Positions 7,345 through 11,718 of a stretch of DNA of 11,718 nucleotides are shown in pieces. Made by a program: the position numbers and the translations under genes. This stretch comes from Candidatus Curtissbacteria bacterium RIFCSPLOWO2_01_FULL_41_18 (GTDB taxonomy: Bacteria; Patescibacteriota; Microgenomatia; Curtissbacterales; GWA2-41-24). How positions within the stretch are numbered: position 1 is the stretch's first letter; each line of letters starts with the position of its first letter. The stretch spans positions 2,534 through 14,251 of the forward strand of contig MFBQ01000010.1 of NCBI GenBank assembly GCA_001776475.1, read 5' to 3'. The notes under the pieces are model-generated. The model made no database searches. It worked only from the letters and a program-made list of their open reading frames with translations, and was not told the DNA's origin.

Positions 7345-7401
7345 ATTCGCTCGCAGAACACCGTGGACTGTTAGTCCACGGATGAATGCGAGAGGGCGAA
7401 T
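7345..7401. repeat. strong two-tier hairpin element
   Basis: A perfect 9-bp stem, CCGTGGACT/AGTCCACGG (7361-7369 and 7373-7381) with loop GTT, sits inside an outer stem ATTCGC-TCGCA (7345-7355) paired with TGCGA and GCGAAT (7387-7391 and 7396-7401), with a 4-nt bulge. No T-run follows on the plus strand, so this is a palindromic element or an mRNA 3'-end structure rather than a textbook terminator. Confidence 0.7.
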
Positions 7402-7407
7402 ACATAC

Positions 7408-7520
7408 TTTCGAGGGATAAAACATTAACATATTATGGTTATTTTTACTCATGTAAACCTAAGGACAATACCGAGTGACTTCGACGATGAGCTCAGTCGA
7501 ATCGCTTTTAGCCCTCGGAA
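7408..7520. repeat. imperfect inverted repeat enclosing a smaller palindrome
   Basis: CTTTCGAGGGATAAAA-type sequence (7408-7422) matches the reverse complement of TTTTAGCCCTCGGAAG (7507-7520) at nearly all positions. Inside are TTTAC/GTAAA (7445-7457) and GACTTCGAC...GTCGAATC (7477-7503). With the two preceding repeats it fills most of the 275-bp gap between convergent genes, where I see no coding sequence. Confidence 0.5.
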
Positions 7521-7553
7521 GTTTATTGGCTATTCAGAGACCCTTGGGCCGAT

Positions 7554-8774
7554 TTAATCAAGATATTCCCAAAAAGAAAGCAGGGGGTAAGAATTCCAGA
7601 TACTTAGCATAAGAAAGAGGTTAAAAAGTATCCCCACAAAAATTAAGAATTTAGCAAATGAAGGTAAGCCTTTCTTAAAAGCTGAGAGTAAGACTAAAAA
7701 TAGTAAAGGCAGAAAGTCGAGGCTATATCTGTATCCATACTGCGAAGCACCGATTCCCATGTATAGCAGGGAAGGAATTAAAAGAACGATAATGCCAATA
7801 GCTGCAGGGAAAGTGTATGTTTCTTTCTTTGCGAGCAATAAGTACAAAAATAAAGGGGAAGTAAACCAGATGGCCAAACCCATTCCATTGGCTTTAAGAT
7901 AAGGAAATTGCAAAGCAAATTCCACGCTGGGTTTTTTAATAGGTTCTGGAGCCATCACAAGAAGCACATACAAGTTTGCTGGTATGTGTACCGGATTAAA
8001 CCACCCTAACTGATTGTTTAGGTAATTTTTGTCCAAAACTGATACGTTGCGCGTGTAACCTGTGTCGAAAAATGAATGAAATCGACGAAAGTTGTAAATA
8101 CCCAGAATGGCTAGAGAAAAAATTATCGGGATCAAAAGATAAATCATACTTTTTGGGAAACCAGGTTTTCGTCGGTTTCTCAAAAGCTCCAATACAAAAA
8201 AAATGGCTGTACCAAAAAGTGTTATCCTTGTAGCTCCGGCCACTGATACAAGAATTCCTATCACTAACCATCTGCGCTTTGTAAAATATTCTAAAAGTGA
8301 AAGTACAATAATGGCTGTCCCAACAGCCTGGACTACGTAGGCCGAAATATTTACCAGCCCGACAAAATACAAGACTGTTCCAAACACAAAAAAGTTCGCA
8401 AGCCAAATGCTTTCAATTTTTGTGAATTTCAACTTTCTAGTTAACAAAAATATAGCAATATACGTTATTGCTAGGGAAACAAAAGACAAGGTTATTTGCG
8501 GGAAATTTTTTCCCCAGATTGCGACAGGAGGCATAAGAAGTATCGATGGCATCGGGCCAAAAAATAAATATTGTTTTCCAAAGTAATCAACATAGTCGCC
8601 GGGAGGAAAATTATTGGGGCTCAAAAAAAGATCATTTTTGATAAAACTCAAAGCCAGAAGAGAAAAATGTTTATCCTGAACAAACCATGATGCCCGATGG
8701 ATTATTAAGCCTGAAAAAATCGCAAAAACAAGGATTAGTAACGGTAAGGTATATTGAGCAAACTTCTTTTTCAT
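7554..8774 (-). CDS. multi-pass membrane protein, GT-C / glycosyltransferase 39-like
   Basis: The 406 residues have about ten hydrophobic helices. After the first helix (LPLLILVFAIFSGLIIH) comes a loop with DYVDYFGKQYLFFGPMPSILLMPP, and near the end GASQYGYRYSLDFLPLLFLVLL, both typical of uncharacterised dolichyl-phosphate-mannose-mannosyltransferase-like proteins. It probably transfers a sugar from a lipid carrier outside the membrane. No classical catalytic DE/ED motif is obvious, so the reaction is uncertain. The start is taken at ATG 8772-8774 (MKKKFAQY). ATG at 8781-8783 is an alternative. An open frame continues up to a TTG at 8876, but that stretch resembles the upstream spacer and contains the putative promoter. 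The gene lies downstream of the SIMPL gene on the same strand with a 110-bp gap, and converges on the YfhO gene. Confidence 0.75.
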   Translation of the reverse strand: MKKKFAQYTLPLLILVFAIFSGLIIHRASWFVQDKHFSLLALSFIKNDLFLSPNNFPPGDYVDYFGKQYLFFGPMPSILLMPPVAIWGKNFPQITLSFVSLAITYIAIFLLTRKLKFTKIESIWLANFFVFGTVLYFVGLVNISAYVVQAVGTAIIVLSLLEYFTKRRWLVIGILVSVAGATRITLFGTAIFFVLELLRNRRKPGFPKSMIYLLIPIIFSLAILGIYNFRRFHSFFDTGYTRNVSVLDKNYLNNQLGWFNPVHIPANLYVLLVMAPEPIKKPSVEFALQFPYLKANGMGLAIWFTSPLFLYLLLAKKETYTFPAAIGIIVLLIPSLLYMGIGASQYGYRYSLDFLPLLFLVLLSAFKKGLPSFAKFLIFVGILFNLFLMLSIWNSYPLLSFWEYLD

Positions 8775-8781
8775 CGCAATC

Positions 8782-8809
8782 ATTAAGACTGTACAATATG
8801 ATTGGTCAA
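8782..8809 (-). promoter_or_regulatory. possible promoter of the GT-C-like gene
   Basis: TTGACC (8804-8809, minus strand) is separated by 16 nt from CTTAAT (8782-8787). The -10 match is weak (4 of 6, with the key A missing). It ends 7 nt before ATG 8774, the same geometry as the leaderless genes nearby, and no Shine-Dalgarno is visible. Confidence 0.35.
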
Positions 8810-8884
8810 ATTTAACCCTAATGTTTGCTAAAATCAATGAGAAGCGCAATATTAACTTAAATATTTCTGAGTTCAACTGATGGA

Positions 8885-9637
8885 CTACTCTAAAGCGAAA
8901 TCCACTGATAGGTTAATGGTTACCTCGTTTTGGCCCGGTTGGATTTGGCTAGCTCTTTCTTTAAGATCAAGCTCGGATTGAGCGATGATTGGAACAGGGT
9001 AACCAAAATCTCCTTGCTCCTGGATTTTAACCACTTTGCCAAGTCTTCTTTCGGAGAGTTTGGCAAGCTCTTCTGCTTTTTTCCGAGCTTGGCTTACTGC
9101 ATCCTCGCGTGCTTTTGATTTGGCAGCTTCCAAAGTTTGGTCATCGACTGTGAGGTTAGGACCGTAAAGATCAGTTGTTCCACTTTGTGTTAGAGTTGCA
9201 AGCACTTCATCTGAAATATCGAAATTTCTTATTGTGATTTCTAAGCTTGTGGAAAGCTGGTTGATGTTTTTTGGGCGAGGAGGATAAATTAAGATTTGCG
9301 GTTCGTAGCCGGGTCCACCGGAAATATTTTGGGTTTTAATGTCTTTTTCTTCGACTCCAAGTTCTTTGAGTTTTGTGACGATCGTGGAAATTTTCTGTTC
9401 GTTATCGCTGCGGGCCTCGTCTAAATTTGGGTTTTGAGACTCAATGGTGGCCGTGATTTTGGCGATGTTTGGAGTAACTTGGGTTTTGCCGCTGGCGGAT
9501 ACAGATATGGTTTCTGCAGGTTTTATCTGCCAGGGTTTGGTATAAAATGCACCCAAGGCAAGCAGGAGAACGACCAGAGGCCAGAGCCATGTCTGACGTG
9601 ACCAGAGAATATTGGGATTAATTTTAGATTTGGCCAT
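8885..9637 (-). CDS. SIMPL domain-containing protein (DUF541), membrane-anchored
   Basis: The 250 residues comprise a short basic cytoplasmic head, one membrane segment (about 18-33, WLWPLVVLLLALGAFY) and an extracytoplasmic SIMPL domain (about 42-249). Family features are the opening TISVSASGKTQVTPNIAKITATIES, the long helix LDEARSDNEQKISTIVTKLKELGVEEKDIKTQNIS, a mid-domain strand STSLEITIRNF, a second helix rich in Ala/Lys (LEAAKSKAREDAVSQARKKAEELAKL), and the terminal strand NEVTINLSVDFAL. SIMPL proteins form oligomeric envelope or secreted structures (BP26-like); the biochemical role is unclear, and a cell-surface assembly is a guess. The start at ATG 9635-9637 is supported by the extended -10 ending 6 nt upstream and by the absence of a Shine-Dalgarno, so the message is probably leaderless. 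Confidence 0.9.
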   Translation of the reverse strand: MAKSKINPNILWSRQTWLWPLVVLLLALGAFYTKPWQIKPAETISVSASGKTQVTPNIAKITATIESQNPNLDEARSDNEQKISTIVTKLKELGVEEKDIKTQNISGGPGYEPQILIYPPRPKNINQLSTSLEITIRNFDISDEVLATLTQSGTTDLYGPNLTVDDQTLEAAKSKAREDAVSQARKKAEELAKLSERRLGKVVKIQEQGDFGYPVPIIAQSELDLKERASQIQPGQNEVTINLSVDFALE

Positions 9638-9643
9638 ACGAGT

Positions 9644-9672
9644 ATTTTAACAGATAAAGAAAAATGTGTTAG
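9644..9672 (-). promoter_or_regulatory. SIMPL gene promoter, leaderless geometry
   Basis: On the minus strand, CTAACA (9667-9672, 4 of 6) lies 17 nt before TGT-TAAAAT (-10 at 9644-9649, extended by TGT). Only ACTCGT separates the -10 from ATG 9637, placing the transcription start at or beside the A of the ATG. It overlaps the tRNA promoter on the other strand. Confidence 0.6.
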
Positions 9673-9675
9673 AAT
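9647..9675 (+). promoter_or_regulatory. tRNA-Asn promoter
   Basis: TTAACA (9647-9652, 5 of 6) lies 17 nt before TAGAAT (9670-9675, 5 of 6), with an extended -10 TGT just upstream. The expected start is near 9682, about 12 nt before the mature tRNA. Its -35 overlaps the SIMPL -10 by 3 nt, and its -10 overlaps the SIMPL -35 by 3 nt. Confidence 0.65.
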
Positions 9676-9693
9676 GAGCTTCGTTAATGGTAA

Positions 9694-9765
9694 TCCCCGG
9701 TAGCTCAGTGGTAGAGCGGAGAGCTGTTAACTCTAAGGTCGTAGGTTCGAATCCTACCCGGGGAG
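9694..9765 (+). tRNA. tRNA-Asn (anticodon GTT)
   Basis: A complete 72-nt cloverleaf. The acceptor TCCCCGG (9694-9700) pairs perfectly with CCGGGGA (9758-9764), with discriminator G. The D arm is GCTC/GAGC with a short 7-nt loop. The anticodon loop CTGTTAA has GTT at 9726-9728, and the T arm is GTAGG-TTCGAAT-CCTAC. The outermost anticodon-stem pair (27-43) is a G-A mismatch. CCA is not encoded, so it must be added by a nucleotidyltransferase. No convincing terminator lies between it and the toxin gene 52 bp downstream. Confidence 0.96.
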
Positions 9766-9802
9766 CTGAGTTGGTCTTAAATATAACCTCAAATTCCCTC
9801 CA

Positions 9803-9811
9803 TGCTACAAT
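9803..9811 (+). promoter_or_regulatory. extended -10 promoter of the DUF4258/DUF2283 operon
   Basis: TGC-TACAAT (-10 at 9806-9811) ends 6 nt before the GTG start at 9818, so the transcript would begin at or next to the start codon. There is no convincing -35 at 16-18 nt, which is tolerable for an extended -10 promoter. Read-through from the tRNA is an alternative source of transcript. Confidence 0.5.
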
Positions 9812-9817
9812 TTCTTT

Positions 9818-10072
9818 GTGAAGATTAAATACACCAGACACGCGGAAAAGAAATTTGCCGACCTTAGGATATTTGGAATTTTTGTTACCAAGTCGAAAAT
9901 TTCTGACACAATTAAAAAACCTAAATATCGTTCTTTGGATAACGGCAATTCAATCATTGCTGCCGGTTTTGATAAGAGGCATAATCTCCGAGTAGTGTAT
10001 AAGCAGCAAAGAGGTGATATAATTGTCATTACTTTCTACATTTACAGAAAGGGTAGATATGGCGAAAATTAA
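9818..10072 (+). CDS. DUF4258 family protein, probable toxin
   Basis: The 84 residues begin at GTG (KIKYTRHAEKKFADLRIFGIFVTKSKISDTIKKPKY) and end with RVVYKQQRGDIIVITFYIYRKGRY. The YTRHAEKKF helix, a second helix ending in KP, and two beta strands match DUF4258, a small RelE/BrnT-like family often encoded with a DUF2283 partner. RelE-like toxins cut mRNA on the ribosome, but activity here is not shown. His8 and the Arg/Lys-rich C-terminus are plausible functional residues. There is no Shine-Dalgarno before the GTG; the -10 element sits 6 nt upstream, suggesting leaderless expression. The last 14 nt overlap the next gene, as in a coupled toxin-antitoxin operon. Confidence 0.8.
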   Translation: MKIKYTRHAEKKFADLRIFGIFVTKSKISDTIKKPKYRSLDNGNSIIAAGFDKRHNLRVVYKQQRGDIIVITFYIYRKGRYGEN

Positions 10073-10280
10073 ATATCGTTATGATAAAGAAGATGATGTG
10101 TTGATGGTCTTTTTAGGAAAAGGAAAGATTGATGATGCTCAACAGTCTGGAAATATTATTTCTCATTTATCTGCCAAGGGCGAACTGTTGCTTTTGGAGA
10201 TTCTTAATGCCTCAAAATTTCTAAAAGAAACTTCACAAGTTTTTCCTCCAAAGATTAGGCAACAAGTTATCGCCCAATAG
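10059..10280 (+). CDS. DUF2283 family protein, probable antitoxin
   Basis: The 73 residues read MAKIKYRYDKEDDVLMVFLGKGKIDDAQQSGNIISHLSAKGELLLLEILNASKFLKE. This is the DUF2283 pattern: a first strand with YD...D.L.v.l, an acidic turn, a strand with D/S.kGelv.lEIl.AS, and a short helical tail. DUF2283 proteins are the usual partners of DUF4258 toxins and presumably neutralise them. ATG 10059 is chosen over an in-frame start at 10023 because AAAGGG (10048-10053) is a fitting Shine-Dalgarno and the family alignment begins here. The 14-nt overlap with the toxin frame suggests coupled translation, with more antitoxin than toxin if the toxin mRNA is leaderless and inefficient. Confidence 0.82.
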   Translation: MAKIKYRYDKEDDVLMVFLGKGKIDDAQQSGNIISHLSAKGELLLLEILNASKFLKETSQVFPPKIRQQVIAQ

Positions 10281-10281
10281 A

Positions 10282-10311
10282 TTGGCTTTTTCAAGGCAAA
10301 GGATTTATAGT
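10282..10311 (+). promoter_or_regulatory. weak candidate promoter for the secreted-protein gene
   Basis: TTGGCT (10282-10287) and TATAGT (10306-10311) are separated by 18 nt. Transcription would start near 10318, so the hairpin at 10323-10336 would form the beginning of the leader. Confidence 0.3.
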
Positions 10312-10322
10312 TTCTGACACGT

Positions 10323-10342
10323 TGCCCAAAGGGGCAGTTTTT
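10323..10342 (+). terminator. short rho-independent terminator after the toxin-antitoxin pair
   Basis: TGCCC (10323-10327) and GGGCA (10332-10336) form a 5-bp GC-rich stem with an AAAG loop, followed by G and five Ts (10338-10342). It lies 43 bp after the DUF2283 stop and just before the Shine-Dalgarno of the next gene, so it could also act as an attenuator for that gene. Confidence 0.6.
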
Positions 10343-10358
10343 GAGAGGGGGTGAGAAT

Positions 10359-10628
10359 ATGAACAAAATTTATGGAGGAATTATTGCGTTATTTCTTCTT
10401 GTGTTTATAGCGGTAGCTACTCCAAGTGATGCATCGGCCCATTCCCTGTTCTTCTTTGCACCTTTTGTGTTTGAACCAGATACAGTTACTTTAGCCGGCT
10501 GTGTAGAGGATGAGACAGCCAATGCTCTCATCGCAAGCGGCGCATTCACTACACCGGCGCCTTTTGTTCTTTGCCCAGAGGGTCATACTAGCGTTATGCG
10601 TATAATTCCGCAAGGACCGGGGAGTTAA
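10359..10628 (+). CDS. small secreted protein of unknown function
   Basis: The 89 residues have a clear signal peptide: MNKIYGG, hydrophobic core IIALFLLVFIAVA (8-20), and ASA before HS as a signal peptidase I site (cleavage after Ala27). The mature part (about 62 residues) contains two cysteines (AGCVED and VLCPEG, residues 48 and 72) that could form one disulfide, and a PQGPGS end. I do not recognise a family. ATG 10359 is supported by the best Shine-Dalgarno in the window, AGGGGGTGA at 10346-10354. An in-frame TTG at 10341 lies inside the terminator T-run and is unlikely to be used. Confidence 0.65.
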   Translation: MNKIYGGIIALFLLVFIAVATPSDASAHSLFFFAPFVFEPDTVTLAGCVEDETANALIASGAFTTPAPFVLCPEGHTSVMRIIPQGPGS

Positions 10629-10877
10629 TGGGATAGTATAATTAAAAATATGGTAATTTAAGTGTTGGTTTGGCTTGAGGAAAGATGGTAAGTTGTTCTA
10701 AGAAACGTTTGAAATAAGTTCCAACATAATCAGCTAGGGCGAGCAAGATTTTTAGCCTCGCTTTTTGCATCCATATTGTTACAACCTATGCGTAAATTGT
10801 AACAGAGATAATGCTTTTGTCAAGCGGCAATTATAGCAGAAGGGTTTATTATAAATCTAAATCAGCTGTTAAAGAAT
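10629..10877. other. 249-bp gap without a protein gene
   Basis: It contains a perfect TATAAT at 10637-10642 without a matching -35, a terminator-like hairpin at 10739-10766, and a perfect 8-bp dyad TGTTACAA/TTGTAACA (10777-10784 and 10797-10804) with a 12-nt spacer. I see no coding sequence. The first two elements could bound a small RNA of about 115 nt. Confidence 0.45.
10739..10766 (+). terminator. weak rho-independent terminator
   Basis: GCGAG (10739-10743) pairs with CTCGC (10757-10761) and is followed by five Ts (10762-10766). The stem is short and the loop is T-rich, so efficiency is uncertain. It would end transcripts from the secreted-protein gene or from the TATAAT at 10637. Confidence 0.45.
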
Positions 10878-11486
10878 TTACGAATTGACGATCCTCGCAG
10901 AAGCACTACTCATTTCTTTAGTCAAAATAAGAAAATATGCATTTTTGCCAGAAAAGTGCACCATTGTATCGTTAATCTTTCCTAACTTATGTTCTTCAAC
11001 AAACCTGTCGTACAAATCTCCATTTAAAACCTCCTTGCTTAGCCCATAAGGAGTGAAATCTATTTCAGGGAGTAAAGGTGGTGGGGTATAAGTTTCACCA
11101 ATAAATACTCTACCGCTGGGCTTTAGGACTCTTGCCATTTCTAAGAAAAATACCGCTGTACTTCCTGGGAGAATTAATCTTTTTTGAAAATGTGAGTAGA
11201 GTGGGTCGTAAACTGCAGGAAAGGCTGCGTAGTGCTCTCCAAAAACATTCATAACCCAGATCTGATCAGCTGATTCGTCTTTAAGAGGAAGATGCGCAAA
11301 GTCACCTTTTATCTGTGGGCTTTTTAAAATGAATGGAGAACGTTCTATGCATATATACATATCGTCGCTACCAACGATACTATCGGAAAAACTAGATATT
11401 AGATTGTGTCCAGGCCCAATCTCAACTATTAATCTTGCATGTGTTTCTTTTTGGGCAGAACGTTCTCCCAACTGCTCTGCATTCAT
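10878..11486 (-). CDS. class I SAM-dependent methyltransferase
   Basis: The 202 residues have a Rossmann-type methyltransferase core: motif I VEIGPGH (21-27) for SAM binding, an acidic Glu48 (YICIER) at the end of strand 2 for the ribose hydroxyls, GDFAHLPLKDESADQIWVMNVFGEH (61-85, the Asp62 and strand-4 region), and LKPSGRVFIGET (121-132) after strand 5. An insertion of about 25 residues (AAFPAVYDPLYSHFQKRLILPGS) between strand 4 and the following helix may form the substrate pocket. The substrate is unknown; the motif layout is that of Methyltransf_11-type small-molecule or lipid methyltransferases. The start at ATG 11486 is backed by the consensus promoter whose -10 ends 7 nt upstream, with no Shine-Dalgarno (the intervening bases are pyrimidine-rich), so the mRNA is probably leaderless. 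It is transcribed alone on the minus strand. Confidence 0.85.
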   Translation of the reverse strand: MNAEQLGERSAQKETHARLIVEIGPGHNLISSFSDSIVGSDDMYICIERSPFILKSPQIKGDFAHLPLKDESADQIWVMNVFGEHYAAFPAVYDPLYSHFQKRLILPGSTAVFFLEMARVLKPSGRVFIGETYTPPPLLPEIDFTPYGLSKEVLNGDLYDRFVEEHKLGKINDTMVHFSGKNAYFLILTKEMSSASARIVNS

Positions 11487-11493
11487 GGAGAGG

Positions 11494-11522
11494 ATTATAC
11501 AGAATTTAAGCTACGTTGTCAA
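11494..11522 (-). promoter_or_regulatory. perfect consensus sigma-70 promoter of the methyltransferase
   Basis: On the minus strand, TTGACA (11517-11522) is followed by a 17-nt spacer and TATAAT (11494-11499). The start codon begins 8 nt after the last T of the -10, so the initiating nucleotide should be the A of the ATG or a base beside it. Confidence 0.8.
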
Positions 11523-11556
11523 ACTATAGGATGACAAGCATCATGAGGAAATTATA

Positions 11557-11621
11557 GCCCTTCGACCGCGCCCAGGGCAAGCACCCCACTTCGCATAAAG
11601 CTTCGCAGTGCAATGGGAGTG
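11557..11621. repeat. palindromic repeat pair upstream of the methyltransferase
   Basis: GCCCT (11557-11561) and AGGGC (11574-11578) bound a copy of the CCCTTCGAC...AGGGCAAGC family seen inside the genes at 2467 and 5137. Directly adjacent is an imperfect palindrome (11582-11621) with CACCCC/GGGAGTG arms and CTTCGCA repeated at 11589-11595 and 11601-11607. It lies 35 bp upstream of the promoter -35. Confidence 0.6.
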
Positions 11622-11718
11622 ATTTACAATTAGTCTTAAAGTATCAGCGAATTAGTTTACATCCCACAAAGATTATTGTTAAAGGAAAATCCCCTAAAAA
11701 GAAGGTAGTATTGTCTTC
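11622..11718 (+). other. window end, possible start of an unrecognised frame
   Basis: One plus-strand frame is open from 11558 to the end and finishes with a Lys-rich peptide (SLHPTKIIVKGKSPKKKVV). It contains no ATG or GTG and begins inside the palindromic repeat. I cannot support a gene call, and no RNA gene or terminator is evident. Confidence 0.2.

Noticed and set aside
7345..7401. Integron attC site or CRISPR-type unit
   Set aside because: There is no attC core sequence at the ends, no integrase, and the unit occurs once with no spacer pattern.
7554..8876. Longer form of the GT-C-like protein starting at TTG 8876
   Set aside because: The extra 34 residues do not look like a membrane-protein head, the start is a TTG with no Shine-Dalgarno, and the stretch contains the putative promoter. 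ATG 8774 directly precedes the first helix.
9694..10072. tRNA-Asn as an integration site for a mobile element carrying the toxin-antitoxin pair
   Set aside because: I see no second copy of the tRNA 3' end and no integrase in the window.
10023..10280. Longer DUF2283 protein starting at 10023
   Set aside because: The extra 12 residues lie outside the family pattern. ATG 10059 has a Shine-Dalgarno and gives the usual length.
11558..11718. A protein gene running off the right end on the plus strand
   Set aside because: The frame has no ATG or GTG start, begins inside a repeat, and shows no recognisable motif; it is kept only as a low-confidence remark.

Overview
The window looks like a chromosomal segment from a member of the Candidate Phyla Radiation (Patescibacteria), most likely on the Microgenomates side. 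This placement is an inference. It rests on compact genes, moderately AT-rich sequence, a short 390-residue primary sigma factor, a DUF4258/DUF2283 toxin-antitoxin pair, a SIMPL protein, YfhO- and GT-C-type membrane proteins, and palindromic repeats embedded in genes. The standard genetic code fits: TGA is used as a stop at the dnaG end and no gene needs it read as an amino acid.

Positions 1-2241 hold the end of the macromolecular-synthesis operon: the C-terminal part of DNA primase (dnaG), overlapping by ATGA with the primary sigma factor (rpoD).

Positions 2325-7278 are a plus-strand cell-surface block: a small membrane protein, a NodU/CmcH-type O-carbamoyltransferase, a DUF5989 small membrane protein (59 aa, 4542-4721) and an 843-aa YfhO-type membrane protein. 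The likely theme is carbamoylation and glycosyl transfer on a surface glycan. Strong RNA hairpins sit in the gaps before the carbamoyltransferase and before the DUF5989 gene. Palindromic repeats are inserted in frame inside the first small gene (one, nested) and inside the YfhO gene (two).

Positions 7279-7553 carry no gene but are dense in structure: 7-bp degenerate tandem repeats, a strong hairpin element and a larger inverted repeat. On the minus strand follow a GT-C-like multi-pass membrane protein (7554-8774) and a SIMPL-domain protein (8885-9637). The SIMPL promoter is interlocked face to face with the promoter of tRNA-Asn(GTT) at 9694-9765.

Downstream of the tRNA are a DUF4258 toxin and an overlapping DUF2283 antitoxin, a terminator hairpin, and a small secreted protein with a strong Shine-Dalgarno site. 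The window ends with a minus-strand SAM-dependent methyltransferase driven by a perfect consensus promoter placed so close to the ATG that the mRNA should be leaderless. The SIMPL and toxin genes share this -10-to-start geometry. Leaderless initiation therefore seems to be used beside Shine-Dalgarno initiation (rpoD, DUF2283, the secreted protein).
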